Assembly (NCBI RefSeq): GCF_009601685.2
Contig: NZ_CP045701.2
Location: 3,844,001 to 3,908,000, forward strand
DNA: 64,000 nucleotides
DNA from: Pseudomonas brassicacearum
Lineage (GTDB): Bacteria > Pseudomonadota > Gammaproteobacteria > Pseudomonadales > Pseudomonadaceae
Direction: 5' to 3'
The translations under genes and the position numbers were made by a program. This document shows positions 8,486 to 18,814 of the stretch, in pieces. Below the pieces are notes generated by a model. That model was not told where the DNA came from, did no database searches, and was given only the letters and a program-made list of their open reading frames with translations. Each line of letters begins with the position of its first letter. Position 1 is the first letter of the stretch.

Positions 8486-11095
8486 GTGCTTGAAGCCTAC
8501 CGCAAACATATCGAAGAGCGCGCAGCCCTGGGTATCGTTCCCCAGCCGCTTAACGCCGAACAAACCGCAGGCCTGATCGAGCTGCTGAAGAATCCCCCGG
8601 CTGGCGAAGAAGCTTTCCTCGTTGACCTGATCACCAATCGCGTTCCGCCTGGAGTCGACGAGGCTGCCTACGTCAAGGCCGGCTTCCTGTCCGCCCTGGC
8701 CAAGGGCCAGGCCCAATCCCCTCTGCTGGACAAGAAGCGCGCCGTTGAACTGCTCGGCACCATGCAGGGCGGCTACAACATCGTGACCCTGGTAGAGCTG
8801 CTGGACGACGCCGAGCTGGCGCCGGTAGCCGCCGAAGAACTCAAGCACACCCTGCTGATGTTCGATGCCTTCCACGACGTGGCTGAAAAAGCCAAGAACG
8901 GCAACGCTCACGCCAAAGCCGTGCTGCAATCCTGGGCTGACGGCGAGTGGTTCAAGAAGCGCCCGGTGCTGGCCGACAAGATCAGCCTGCGCGTGTTCAA
9001 GGTCACCGGCGAAACCAACACCGACGACCTGTCCCCTGCCCCGGACGCCTGGTCGCGTCCTGACATCCCTCTGCACGCCCTGGCCATGCTGAAAATGGCC
9101 CGTGACGGCATCGTTCCGGACGAGCAAGGCAAGACCGGCCCGATGAAGCAGATCGAAGAAATGCGCGGCCAAGGCTTCCCGATTGCCTACGTCGGTGACG
9201 TGGTCGGTACCGGTTCCTCGCGTAAATCGGCGACCAACTCGGTGCTGTGGTTCTTCGGCGACGACATTCCTTATGTGCCGAACAAGCGCGCTGGCGGTTT
9301 CTGCTTCGGCAGCAAAATCGCTCCGATCTTCTACAACACCATGGAAGATGCCGGCGCACTGCCAATCGAGTTCGACGTTTCGAACATGAACATGGGCGAC
9401 GTGATCGACCTGTACCCGCATGCCGGCAAAGTCTGCAAGCACGGTACCGATGAAGTCATCACCACCTTCGAAATGAAGACACCTGTGCTGTTGGACGAAG
9501 TCCGTGCCGGCGGTCGTATTCCGCTGATCATTGGCCGCGGCCTGACCGAGAAGGCTCGCGCCGAGCTGGGTCTGCCACCGTTCGACCTGTTCAAGAAGCC
9601 TGAAGCACCCGCCGAAAGCACCAAGGGTTTCACCCTGGCGCAGAAGATGGTCGGCAAGGCTTGCGGTCTGGCAGAAGGCCAAGGCGTGCGTCCTGGTACC
9701 TACTGCGAACCGAAAATGACCACCGTGGGCTCCCAGGACACCACCGGTCCCATGACCCGTGACGAACTCAAAGACCTGGCGTGCCTGGGCTTCTCGGCTG
9801 ACCTGGTGATGCAGTCCTTCTGCCACACCGCGGCCTATCCGAAGCCGATCGACGTCACTACCCACCACACCCTGCCTGACTTCATCATGACCCGCGGCGG
9901 CGTTTCCCTGCGTCCGGGCGACGGCATCATCCACTCGTGGCTCAACCGCATGCTGCTGCCAGACACCGTGGGCACCGGTGGCGACTCGCACACCCGCTTC
10001 CCGATGGGCATCTCGTTCCCGGCCGGTTCCGGCCTGGTCGCGTTTGCCGCTGCCACCGGCGTCATGCCGCTGGACATGCCGGAATCGATCCTGGTGCGCT
10101 TCAAGGGCAAAATGAAGCCTGGCATCACCCTGCGTGACCTGGTTCATGCCATTCCGTACTTCGCCATCCAGAACGGCCTGCTGACCGTCGAGAAGAAAGG
10201 CAAGAAAAACGCCTTCTCCGGCCGCATCCTGGAAATCGAAGGCCTGGAAGGCTTGACCCTGGAACAGGCTTTCGAATTGTCCGACGCCTCGGCCGAACGT
10301 TCGGCTGCCGGTTGCACCATCAAGCTGTCGAAAGAGTCGATCACCGAGTACCTGCAATCGAACATCACCCTGCTGCGCTGGATGATCGGCGAAGGCTACG
10401 GTGATGCACGTACCCTGGAACGTCGCGCCCAAGCGATGGAAGCCTGGATCGCCAACCCTCAGTTGATGGAAGCCGATGCCGACGCCGAATACGCCGAAGT
10501 CATCGAAATCGACCTGGCCGACATCAGCGAGCCTGTGCTCTGCGCGCCGAACGATCCGGACGACGCCCGCCTGCTGTCCAGCGTTGCTGGCGAGAAGATC
10601 GACGAAGTGTTCATCGGTTCGTGCATGACCAACATCGGTCACTTCCGCGCTGCCGGTAAACTGCTGGAGCAGGTCAAGGGTCAGCTGCCAACCCGTCTGT
10701 GGCTGTCGCCGCCGACCAAGATGGACGCTCACCAGCTGACCGAAGAAGGCTACTACGGCATCTACGGCAAGGCCGGTGCACGGATGGAAATGCCAGGTTG
10801 CTCGCTGTGCATGGGTAACCAGGCACGCGTCGAGCCAAACTCCACCGTAGTGTCGACCTCGACCCGTAACTTCCCGAACCGTCTGGGTGACGGCGCGAAC
10901 GTCTACCTGGCTTCGGCCGAACTGGCGTCCGTTGCTTCGATCCTGGGTCGCCTGCCGACCGTCGAGGAGTACATGGAGTACGCCGGCAAGATCGACAGCA
11001 TGGCAGCGGACGTGTATCGCTACCTGAGCTTCGACCAGATCGCCGAGTTCCGTGAAGCGGCTGCAAACGCCAACATCCCGGTCGTTCAAGCCTAA
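8486..11095 (+). CDS. acnB: Aconitate hydratase B
   Basis: AcnB interconverts citrate and isocitrate in the TCA cycle and usually also acts on 2-methylaconitate. The 869 residues match the AcnB architecture: N-terminal HEAT-like and swivel domains ([17 protein letters not shown]), then the catalytic Fe-S domains. The three cluster cysteines are in [10 protein letters not shown] and CSLCMGNQA. The start is GTG 8486 ([12 protein letters not shown]), matching the family N-terminus and preceded by GAGGG; longer upstream starts would add 23 unrelated residues. Long antisense frames across the gene are codon-bias shadows. A strong terminator follows. Confidence 0.98.
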   Translation: MLEAYRKHIEERAALGIVPQPLNAEQTAGLIELLKNPPAGEEAFLVDLITNRVPPGVDEAAYVKAGFLSALAKGQAQSPLLDKKRAVELLGTMQGGYNIVTLVELLDDAELAPVAAEELKHTLLMFDAFHDVAEKAKNGNAHAKAVLQSWADGEWFKKRPVLADKISLRVFKVTGETNTDDLSPAPDAWSRPDIPLHALAMLKMARDGIVPDEQGKTGPMKQIEEMRGQGFPIAYVGDVVGTGSSRKSATNSVLWFFGDDIPYVPNKRAGGFCFGSKIAPIFYNTMEDAGALPIEFDVSNMNMGDVIDLYPHAGKVCKHGTDEVITTFEMKTPVLLDEVRAGGRIPLIIGRGLTEKARAELGLPPFDLFKKPEAPAESTKGFTLAQKMVGKACGLAEGQGVRPGTYCEPKMTTVGSQDTTGPMTRDELKDLACLGFSADLVMQSFCHTAAYPKPIDVTTHHTLPDFIMTRGGVSLRPGDGIIHSWLNRMLLPDTVGTGGDSHTRFPMGISFPAGSGLVAFAAATGVMPLDMPESILVRFKGKMKPGITLRDLVHAIPYFAIQNGLLTVEKKGKKNAFSGRILEIEGLEGLTLEQAFELSDASAERSAAGCTIKLSKESITEYLQSNITLLRWMIGEGYGDARTLERRAQAMEAWIANPQLMEADADAEYAEVIEIDLADISEPVLCAPNDPDDARLLSSVAGEKIDEVFIGSCMTNIGHFRAAGKLLEQVKGQLPTRLWLSPPTKMDAHQLTEEGYYGIYGKAGARMEMPGCSLCMGNQARVEPNSTVVSTSTRNFPNRLGDGANVYLASAELASVASILGRLPTVEEYMEYAGKIDSMAADVYRYLSFDQIAEFREAAANANIPVVQA

Positions 11096-11113
11096 AGCTT
11101 AAAACGCCCGACT

Positions 11114-11152
11114 AAAAACGCCGCCCTTCTTGCGAGGGGCGGCGTTTTTTTT
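11114..11152 (+). terminator. Rho-independent terminator of acnB
   Basis: Inverted repeat AAACGCCGCCC / GGGGCGGCGTTT around a 9-base loop, followed by eight T residues, 20 bases after the acnB stop. Confidence 0.9.
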
Positions 11153-11247
11153 ATGCCTGTCTATTTGAGGGGAAGTGCCTTTTTGTTGGGGGCATATCCG
11201 TTACCGCAAAAACGGATATACACACCAACCTCGCCCCTCAATAAAAG

Positions 11248-12528
11248 CTACGCCAAGAGGGAGTAAACCAACGCTGTAATCGCCACCAGCCCCACCAACG
11301 TAACGAAGACATTCGAAGCCTGGCCGCGATAACGGGCCATGGCCGGAACTTTGCGGATCGCATACATCGGCATCAGAAACAGGATAGCCGCGATAACCGG
11401 ACCGCCCAAGGTTTCGATCATGCCCAGGATGCTCGGGTTGAGGGTCGCGACGATCCAGCACACCATCAGCATGAAAACAGCTGTGAGCCGGTCCAAAGTC
11501 TTGGGCGCCGGGCGCCGGCCGCTCTTGACGATCAGGCCCTTGAGGCCTTCGCTGGCGCCGATGTAGTGCCCCAGGAACGATTTGGAAATGGCGACAAACG
11601 CAATCAACGGCGCGGCAAAGGCGATGGTCGGGTTGCTGAAGTGATTGGCCAGGTACGACAGGATCGACAGGTTCTGCGCCTTGGCCTCGGCCAGTTGCGC
11701 CGGGGTCAGGGTCAGCACGCAACTGAATACGAAGAACAGCACCATCACCACCATCAGCACATGGGCGCGGGACAGGATCTGTGAACTGCGCTCCTCGGCG
11801 TTATTCCCATAGCGACGTTTCTGGTCCACCGCAAAGGCCGAGATGATCGGCGAGTGGTTGAACGAGAACACCATCACCGGGATTGCCAGCCACAAGGTAT
11901 GCAGCAGCGCCGAAGGTGCAGGCGGCGTCGATGCCGTGGTCAGGATGCCGCCGCTCCAATGGGGAATCAGGAACACCGCCAGGAACAGCAGCGCAACGAT
12001 GAACGGGTAGACCATCAGGCTCATGGCCTTGACGATCGCCTGCTCGCCGCAGCGGACCACCGCCAGCAGGCCCAGGATCAGCACCAGGGATAGCACAGCC
12101 CGAGGGGGCGCCTGGATATGCAACTGATGCTCCAGGAAACTGCCCACGGTATTGGTCAACGCCACGCTGTAGATCAACAGGATCGGGAAAATGGCAAAGA
12201 AGTACAGAAGCGTGATCAGCGCACCGGCCTTGAGGCCGAAATGTTCTTCCACCACCTCGGTGATGTCCGCGCCGTCGCGACCGGACAACACGAAACGAGT
12301 CAGGCCCCGGTGGGCATAGAACGTCATGGGGAATGCCAGCACCGCGAGGATCAGCAACGGCCAGAAGCCGCCCAGGCCTGCATTGATGGGTAAAAACAGA
12401 GTACCTGCACCGATGGCGGTGCCAAACAGGCCCAGCATCCATGTGGTGTCCTGGCGACTCCACTGGCTGAGGGTGGCTGAAGCTGTCGTTTCAAAGCGCT
12501 CTTCGACGCTATTGGCCTGATCATTCAT
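11248..12528 (-). CDS. SdaC-like serine/threonine (HAAAP family) permease
   Basis: A 426-residue inner-membrane protein with about eleven hydrophobic helices. Its N-terminal motif TAIGAGTLFLPINAGLGG is characteristic of hydroxy/aromatic amino-acid permeases related to E. coli SdaC/TdcC. SFNHSPIISAF is another conserved helix. It is most likely a proton- or sodium-coupled serine or threonine importer. ATG 12528 (MNDQANSVEE) is chosen; an upstream extension to 12648 is arginine-rich and not membrane-like. No catabolic dehydratase gene is adjacent. Confidence 0.88.
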   Translation of the reverse strand: MNDQANSVEERFETTASATLSQWSRQDTTWMLGLFGTAIGAGTLFLPINAGLGGFWPLLILAVLAFPMTFYAHRGLTRFVLSGRDGADITEVVEEHFGLKAGALITLLYFFAIFPILLIYSVALTNTVGSFLEHQLHIQAPPRAVLSLVLILGLLAVVRCGEQAIVKAMSLMVYPFIVALLFLAVFLIPHWSGGILTTASTPPAPSALLHTLWLAIPVMVFSFNHSPIISAFAVDQKRRYGNNAEERSSQILSRAHVLMVVMVLFFVFSCVLTLTPAQLAEAKAQNLSILSYLANHFSNPTIAFAAPLIAFVAISKSFLGHYIGASEGLKGLIVKSGRRPAPKTLDRLTAVFMLMVCWIVATLNPSILGMIETLGGPVIAAILFLMPMYAIRKVPAMARYRGQASNVFVTLVGLVAITALVYSLLA

Positions 12529-12719
12529 CCGGGCGGATCTCCGTATTCCGGTCACATGCACCCGGCCGGGACGAGTCGGAAAAACCCGACAGGCAGCGCC
12601 CTGGCCGAAACAGGGGCGCGATTGTCCGGGATTAGTGAGTAGAAGCAAAGACTTAGCTGAGGAGCGGTTATGCGGATCAGATCATTGCCATGGAATTATC
12701 CCTGCATTCCCCTGCCTGC

Positions 12720-12813
12720 CCTGTGGAAGCAAAGCTTGCTCGCGATAGAGGTGGGTCAGCTTGCATCAGCGCTGAATGTACCGCCGCCTCGCGAGCAAGC
12801 TTTGCTCCCACAG
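12720..12813. repeat. REP pair
   Basis: CTGTGGAAGCAAAGCTTGCT at 12721-12740 and the inverted GCGAGCAAGCTTTGCTCCCA at 12791-12810. It lies in the 430-base gap between divergent genes. Apart from this and presumed promoters, the gap shows nothing else. Confidence 0.88.
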
Positions 12814-12960
12814 ATCTGACGGGGTACGACCCGCAGAGCCAGGTCGGCTGCCAGGACACCACGCAACCGAAATGCACATAAAAAGCCAAGCCCCCCTGCC
12901 CCCGGCTCCTACAATCAGGTTGAATAGATAAAATCGCCCCAGCGCCCACAGGAGCCCAGC

Positions 12961-13914
12961 ATGACCGCAACCGTTCTGGTACTGATTGAAACCGTCAATG
13001 AATACCTACCCATTCTCGAGCGGCAGGGCTACCACCTGGAGTTGGCGCCCACGCCTGCCGAACGCAAGACGGCGATTTTCGAACACGGAGACCGCTTCAG
13101 CGCAGTACTGACCCGCGGTCCACTGGGTCTGACGGCGGAAGAAATCGCCGCCCTGCCCAACCTCCAGATCATTTGCGTGATCGGTGCCGGTTACGAACAA
13201 GTGGACCTGCAGGCCGCACGCAACCGGGGCATCGTGGTCACCAACGGCGCCGGGGTCAACGCCTCGTCGGTGGCCGACCATGCCATGGCGCTGCTGCTGG
13301 CGCTGGTGCGCGACATTCCCCATTGCGATGCTGCCCTGCGACGGGGCGAATGGCCGAGGGGCGCGCGCCCTTCCCTGGCGGGTAAGCGGCTGGGCGTGTT
13401 GGGCCTTGGCGCGGTGGGCATGGCGATCGCCAAACGGGCCGCCCAGGGCTTTGACATGAGTGTCAGTTATCACAATCGCCGGGTACGCAATGACGTGCCC
13501 TACACCTTCTGCGCCACCCCCACGGAACTGGCGCGGGTCTCGGACTTCCTGATCGTCGCCACGCCAGGCGGCCTGGATACCCGGCAGTTGATCAACAAGC
13601 AGACCCTCGATGCGCTCGGCCCAAAAGGGTTCCTGGTGAACGTCGCCAGGGCCAGCGTGGTTGCTACCGCCGATCTGATCAGCGCCCTGGAACACAGGCG
13701 AATTGCCGGAGCGGCCCTGGATGTGTTCGATCACGAGCCCGAGGTGCCGCAGGCGCTGAAAAACCTGCCCAACGTCGTCCTCACACCCCACGTGGCCGGC
13801 CTGTCGCCGGAAGCGACCCGCGCCATGGTAGAACTGGTGGGCCAGAACCTGACCGCCTTCTTTTCCGGCAAACCCGTGCTGACGCCGGTGCGATTGGCCG
13901 ACGAGGAACGTTAG
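12961..13914 (+). CDS. D-isomer-specific 2-hydroxyacid dehydrogenase
   Basis: 317 residues with the NAD(P)-binding loop VLGLGAVGMAIA. The catalytic Arg, Glu and His lie in VNVARASVV, DHEPEVP and LTPHVAGLS, the set used by glyoxylate/hydroxypyruvate and related reductases. It probably reduces a 2-keto acid cytosolically; the substrate is not fixed by sequence. Shine-Dalgarno CAGGAG precedes the ATG. Its stop overlaps the stop of the convergent tssA by four bases, so it forms the left border of the T6SS locus. Confidence 0.9.
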   Translation: MTATVLVLIETVNEYLPILERQGYHLELAPTPAERKTAIFEHGDRFSAVLTRGPLGLTAEEIAALPNLQIICVIGAGYEQVDLQAARNRGIVVTNGAGVNASSVADHAMALLLALVRDIPHCDAALRRGEWPRGARPSLAGKRLGVLGLGAVGMAIAKRAAQGFDMSVSYHNRRVRNDVPYTFCATPTELARVSDFLIVATPGGLDTRQLINKQTLDALGPKGFLVNVARASVVATADLISALEHRRIAGAALDVFDHEPEVPQALKNLPNVVLTPHVAGLSPEATRAMVELVGQNLTAFFSGKPVLTPVRLADEER

Positions 13915-14993
13915 AGAACGCCCAACAACGTCCACAACCGGCGGGATTCGGCATCGGCACTGATCAGCTCACCCAGCAACTCGCTCAACGGTTTGTTGCC
14001 CCACTCCACACCGCGCCGGATCAGGTAGGGCACCGGGCTGTGGGGTTCGGTGCGGGCCAGGTAACCGGCGATGACCAGTAGCTGTCGGTAGGCCTCTTCA
14101 CGACTGGCCGGTTCCTGGAATACCTGGGCAGGTGTCGCCTGCGGCTGGGACGTCGGTGTTGTAGATGTCGGGGACGTTTGCACCGGCACGACGGTGGGTT
14201 GCTGTGGGTGCATCGCAATGAACTCCTCTACCAGTGCCAGCAAGGCCTGCATCACGTCCTGCAGGGATTTGTAGCCCGGGGCCAGGTTGCCCAGGTAAGC
14301 GTCGCTCCAGGCTTCGAGCCGTTGCAGGTGCTGCAGGCTCAACATCAAGCTGCCTTGGCGATGCAACCAGAACGACAAGGGTGTGCTGCGAATCAGTTCG
14401 CCAAGTTTCTTTTGATCGTTGCGCGCCGCTTCCGCCGAGGCCTTGGCGTTCTTGCTGTCGTTGACCAGCACTTGCTGGCGCTGCAAGCGTTGCCAGTCGT
14501 CCAGGCAAAAAGCGGCGAAGGCCTGTTCCCGACCGTCGAACAACGGCACCCGCGTCAGCAGCACTTCGCTGTAGCGACGGGCCAGCCACTCCAGCGGGAT
14601 CACCCGCCATGACTGGTCGCCTTCCTCAGCCTGGGGGTGCAACTGCTCCGGATAGCGCTCACACAGCCCCGCCACCAGCGCCAGGCTGCCCGGCAAACCC
14701 TCCAGCCCGGCCATATGCAGCCAAGCCTCCCCTAGCCAGGCACTGATCATCAAGTCCTTGCTGCGCTCCAGCAGCAACGTGGTCGCGAGCCGCTCCAGGT
14801 CCGGCCACAGGGCGCGCTTGATCGAAGACTGCCACACACCGGTGGGCAGGCTAGTGTCATCCTCCCGGCGCAATTCGCGCAACTGGTCATATTCCGGTTC
14901 GTAGCGCAGGTCCGGGCCACAGGGCGATTCGGCGCTGATCGGCTCGAGCAACTGGCTGACCAGCTCAGGCAAAGGCGATATCGGCAAGTTCAC
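13911..14993 (-). CDS. tssA: Type VI secretion protein TssA
   Basis: 360 residues. The N-terminal ImpA_N domain contains ISAESPCGPDLRYEPEYDQL, and the C-terminus ends in the TssA-like ARTEPHSPVPYLIRRGVEWG segment, with a Thr/Pro/Gln-rich linker between. TssA links the membrane complex and baseplate and primes sheath and tube polymerisation. It is the last gene of the leftward arm, overlapping tssM by ATGA, so translation is coupled. In many Pseudomonas clusters tssA heads the other arm, so this placement is a useful subtype marker. Confidence 0.93.
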   Translation of the reverse strand: MNLPISPLPELVSQLLEPISAESPCGPDLRYEPEYDQLRELRREDDTSLPTGVWQSSIKRALWPDLERLATTLLLERSKDLMISAWLGEAWLHMAGLEGLPGSLALVAGLCERYPEQLHPQAEEGDQSWRVIPLEWLARRYSEVLLTRVPLFDGREQAFAAFCLDDWQRLQRQQVLVNDSKNAKASAEAARNDQKKLGELIRSTPLSFWLHRQGSLMLSLQHLQRLEAWSDAYLGNLAPGYKSLQDVMQALLALVEEFIAMHPQQPTVVPVQTSPTSTTPTSQPQATPAQVFQEPASREEAYRQLLVIAGYLARTEPHSPVPYLIRRGVEWGNKPLSELLGELISADAESRRLWTLLGVL

Positions 14994-17900
14994 AGGCCCT
15001 CCTCACGGGTGGCGATGGCGGGGTTCGATGCGCTCGTCATGAAAGGTGAACGGGGCGCCCGCGTCGGCAACGGCGGGATCGACAAGGGCAGTTTGGAGCC
15101 CTGGCTCATCAACGACAGGCGCACGAACATCAACGTTTGCTGCGCCGTGCTGGCCTGGGTCTGAGCGGTCACCGGCAGTTGCAGAGCCAAGGGAAAATCG
15201 GTGTAGTCGACATTCGGCTGGCGCTGATTCGACACCAGCGAGCGCATCAGGCGCAACAACGACCAAGGCCCCTGATACTCCCAACCGGCCTCCAGGTCGC
15301 GCACCACCAGGTTCGGTTGCAGCGGGTCGTTGGCCGGACGCTGATAACCGTTACGGGCCCAGCGCAAGGTCAGGCGCACGGGCTGGCCGACCATCCACCG
15401 CAGGTTCTGCTGGCCGCCGCCGGGGTAGCGGATCTGTTGGTTGCCGGCGTCCAGGCTCCAGGCGATCACCTGGTCGGCGCCGCGTTCTTCATCGCGATCG
15501 GTGCGCCAGCGCACGTCCATTTCCACCCCCAGGATGCCACTCTTGTCGCGTACGAACAGCGGCCCGAGCCAGGTACCGGCCTGTTTCAAACGATTGAGGA
15601 AATCCTCGGCCGCCAGCCGCTCCGGCGTCTGGCTCAACGTCAGCCCGGCCTGGGCCAGGGGTACGCGCGTGTCGATCAGCTCCAGCAAATGCTGGACCCG
15701 CGCCGGGTCGGCATCGCTGGCCCGCACATCCTGGGAAAACGGAAAGCGCCCCGCCAGGTACTGATTGAAATAGTTGGCAAGGTCATTCCAGGCGGTCGCC
15801 GCCTGGTTCTGTTGCAGGTACAGGCACCGTTGCAGGGCGCCCTGCTGCAACGCGACGGTGCGCAGGGCCAGGTCACCGCGTCCGCTGGGCAGGCTGGAGG
15901 TCTGCAAGATCTGCGCGCAGGAGGTGGTGTCCATGGCGATGAAGTCCCGGCTCACCAATTGTTCCAGTTGGGCCGCCGAACTGGCCGGGTTCTGGCTCTT
16001 GTACTTGAGCAATTCATCGTTGAGGGCCATGAAGCGTGCCACCTGATCGTGTTCCAGGGTCGACAGGTTGTCCTGCTGGACGATCAGCCATTCCAGCGCA
16101 GGCATTCGCTGCTCGGCGATCTGCAGCATCGCGCCAAACTGCTGGTCCAGGTTCAGCTTCAGGTCTTGTGGGTCGCGGGCACCGTACAACTGCAAGCCGA
16201 AGTTTTTCGAACCGTCCCAATGCTGGACGTCGGCCCGCTGGCTGAACAGCGGCTGGGCATCGATTTCGCCCAGGCCACTCTTGATCTGCGCCAATGCCCG
16301 GCGATTGAGCAAACGCTGGAAACGTATCGCCAGGTCGCCACGGTGCACGTCCATGAAGGCTTTTTGCAGCGCAACGGCCTGGGTCGTTTGTACATTGAAG
16401 CCCATGCCAGGCAGCGGCTCGTCGTTTTCATCCAGGCTCAACCACATCGCCCGCGCTGCGGCGCCTTCAGCGGCCTGCATCAGCGCGTCACGGTAATCCG
16501 GCGGAATGCGCGGCAGCTCCTCATTGGCATAGCTCTTGTAGCTGGCGAAGTAGTTCAGGGCGACGCTGAAATCATCGCTGCCATCGCCTTGGCTCATCGA
16601 ACCGGAGTTGCTGTCCGACGGATCCTTCTGCATGGCCAACGCCACGAAGTCACGCTTGAACAGCGCCTGCACCGCGCCCTCCAGCGCCGTGACATGGTCT
16701 TGCAAGACCAGCAGGCCACTGCCCTGTTGCACCAACAGATTGTCCCGGGAGCCGGTCTGGACGATCCACTGGTCACGAAAGCTCTGCTGAAGCTTCGCCG
16801 CCTGGCTCTCCAGGTCCTGCTCGATATCCGGCCCCAGCAAACTGCTGTGGCTGACTTTGTCCAGCATCTGGCTGTAGCCGGGTACCAGGTCCTGGCCCTT
16901 GCCCCGGCCCCAGGCTGAATTGGTCAGGCTGACCAGCGTTTGCAAATCGTCGATCAGCGCCATCAGGTCTTCGAGTTCGCTCAACGAATTGCCACTGCCG
17001 GCCTCCAGCCGTTGCAGGTGTAGCTTGAGGTAACCGGCCTGGCGCACGAAGTTGTCCGCCAGGAAGTAATGGTCCAGCCAGCGCTGCATCAGGCCGGTGA
17101 AATTATCGGAGACCACCGGGCGCGCGGCGTTCAGGTCCAGCCCTTTCAAATCGCTGTTCTGGGCATCGAACAGCACCCGGTTGTAGAACCGCGGCCGGCT
17201 CAAGGTGCCGGTGTTGAGCCCCAGGGACAAGGCGGTGTTGCTCAGTTGCACCAGTTCGTCCAGCGGTGCCTTGGGATCGTTCACCACCTGGCTGAACATC
17301 TGGTTGTGCTGTTCCAGGCGTACGGCGAGGTCCACCAGCGCCTTGGCTTTCACGTAGCTCTGCCACTGCGCCGGGTCTTCGTTCTCCACATTGCCCCGCC
17401 GCTCGGTGTTGCGGATGGATTTAAGCTGTTCCAGGTCTGAATTGAGCAGGTCCCGCAGGGGCAATATCCAATGGTGCCGAGCCGTCAGGCGCAACCCATT
17501 CTCCAGCTGTGTGTCCACGGAGGAGAACCACGAAGTGGGAAAGACCACCGAGACGAAGCGCCAGCGCGGGGCCTTCTCCAACATGTGCCAGTAGTTCTGC
17601 ACGTTGTGCCGGGTCGGTTCCAGCTGCGGTTCGTCACGGTCGACGACGACGTGGTTCTTATGGGTGCTGAGGATCAACCGTGACAGCTCCTCGGCTTGTT
17701 CCACCGAGTCGTGCCAGACCCAGACCATGCCTCCCAACCAGACCAGGCCCACCACCGCCGCCACCCCTGCGGCCAGCCGATGCCCGCGCTGGCGCAGGCG
17801 CAACAACCGTGGCACAGGCTGAGCCAGGCCACGTTCGGCCACCAGTCGACGCGACCACAGCTGGCGGGCGAACACGGTTTGCCGCTGGGCATTGTCGCTG

Positions 17901-18814
17901 GCGGTCAAACCGTCGCCGCTGACAGCCGGTGCCTGGCTGGCAGTGAAATACACCCCGCGAAAACGCGGCGCTTCGCCTTGGGCATTGCCCTGGAACACCG
18001 GTTCCAGCAGGATCTGCAAGGCCCGCCGCAAGCCTTCGAAGCGCTCCGGCAACCCATAGAGATCAGCACCCAATTGCCCCGACAGCGCACCGATCTCGAT
18101 GATCGACTGTGACAACGCGGCGTTGACCTCGTCCAGGGCCTGGTCACTCCAATGCGACTGCCAGGCCGCCTCCGGCAAATAGGGCGAGGACCAGCCCAGC
18201 ATCGACTCGCGCGCCTCGGCGGGCAGCGCGCTGACCAGCTCCTGGACTCCCGGCAGCTCCTCCATCCCGGTGATCACCACATACACCGGCACGCTGAGGC
18301 CGAACCGTTGCAACAGGTCGATAAAGCCACGCCGGACCTTGAGGCTCAGTTCGGTGGTGTGCTCGATGTCGTCAAGGGTGCTGAACGGCACGGTCCAGAT
18401 CACCGCATCCAATGGTCGCTTGCTGCGCAAGCGCAACATCAGCCCCAACAGGCGCCACCAATTGCCCCGTTGCCGGTTCATGCCTTCATCGGGCAGGAAC
18501 AACGCCTGGGGCACCACCAGCACCGAGCCTTCGACATCGGCAAACCAGCGCCCGAACCAGGCCGCCTTGTCGGTCGGTTGCAAGCGCCACTGGGCGCACA
18601 ATTGGGCGCCGTCGGTTTCGTTGCCGAGCATCATCAGCCAAGGCATCTGATAGCGGTCCCGGGTGCCCTGCTCCTGCTCCATGCGGCGCACCGCCCCATA
18701 GAAACTGCGGATCGCCGCCCCGCCTTGGGTCCGCAGCCACCAGATCAGGGCCGCGATCAGCAGCACCACGACAATGGCGATCACTACCAGGGCAACGATG
18801 CTCAGCGGACTCAT
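14990..18814 (-). CDS. tssM: Type VI secretion membrane-complex protein TssM (IcmF)
   Basis: A 1274-residue inner-membrane and periplasmic core protein that joins TssL to lipoprotein TssJ. Hydrophobic segments lie at about 4-27 and 347-367, followed by a long periplasmic region ending in the IcmF C-terminal domain. At residues 59-73, where many TssM proteins have a Walker A GxxxxGKT, this one reads MLGNETDGAQLC with no Lys-Thr/Ser, so nucleotide binding is doubtful. It overlaps tssL and tssA by four bases each. It is otherwise full length and intact. Confidence 0.95.
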   Translation of the reverse strand: MSPLSIVALVVIAIVVVLLIAALIWWLRTQGGAAIRSFYGAVRRMEQEQGTRDRYQMPWLMMLGNETDGAQLCAQWRLQPTDKAAWFGRWFADVEGSVLVVPQALFLPDEGMNRQRGNWWRLLGLMLRLRSKRPLDAVIWTVPFSTLDDIEHTTELSLKVRRGFIDLLQRFGLSVPVYVVITGMEELPGVQELVSALPAEARESMLGWSSPYLPEAAWQSHWSDQALDEVNAALSQSIIEIGALSGQLGADLYGLPERFEGLRRALQILLEPVFQGNAQGEAPRFRGVYFTASQAPAVSGDGLTASDNAQRQTVFARQLWSRRLVAERGLAQPVPRLLRLRQRGHRLAAGVAAVVGLVWLGGMVWVWHDSVEQAEELSRLILSTHKNHVVVDRDEPQLEPTRHNVQNYWHMLEKAPRWRFVSVVFPTSWFSSVDTQLENGLRLTARHHWILPLRDLLNSDLEQLKSIRNTERRGNVENEDPAQWQSYVKAKALVDLAVRLEQHNQMFSQVVNDPKAPLDELVQLSNTALSLGLNTGTLSRPRFYNRVLFDAQNSDLKGLDLNAARPVVSDNFTGLMQRWLDHYFLADNFVRQAGYLKLHLQRLEAGSGNSLSELEDLMALIDDLQTLVSLTNSAWGRGKGQDLVPGYSQMLDKVSHSSLLGPDIEQDLESQAAKLQQSFRDQWIVQTGSRDNLLVQQGSGLLVLQDHVTALEGAVQALFKRDFVALAMQKDPSDSNSGSMSQGDGSDDFSVALNYFASYKSYANEELPRIPPDYRDALMQAAEGAAARAMWLSLDENDEPLPGMGFNVQTTQAVALQKAFMDVHRGDLAIRFQRLLNRRALAQIKSGLGEIDAQPLFSQRADVQHWDGSKNFGLQLYGARDPQDLKLNLDQQFGAMLQIAEQRMPALEWLIVQQDNLSTLEHDQVARFMALNDELLKYKSQNPASSAAQLEQLVSRDFIAMDTTSCAQILQTSSLPSGRGDLALRTVALQQGALQRCLYLQQNQAATAWNDLANYFNQYLAGRFPFSQDVRASDADPARVQHLLELIDTRVPLAQAGLTLSQTPERLAAEDFLNRLKQAGTWLGPLFVRDKSGILGVEMDVRWRTDRDEERGADQVIAWSLDAGNQQIRYPGGGQQNLRWMVGQPVRLTLRWARNGYQRPANDPLQPNLVVRDLEAGWEYQGPWSLLRLMRSLVSNQRQPNVDYTDFPLALQLPVTAQTQASTAQQTLMFVRLSLMSQGSKLPLSIPPLPTRAPRSPFMTSASNPAIATREEGL

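Noticed and set aside
8243-11089. A 948-codon open frame antisense to acnB
   Set aside because: It mirrors the highly expressed acnB gene at high G+C, its product is low-complexity Val/Arg/Gln/His-rich with no domain, and the acnB strand is unmistakable.
15137-16918. A 593-codon frame antisense to tssM
   Set aside because: Low-complexity Gln/Arg/Leu product, fully inside the authentic tssM.
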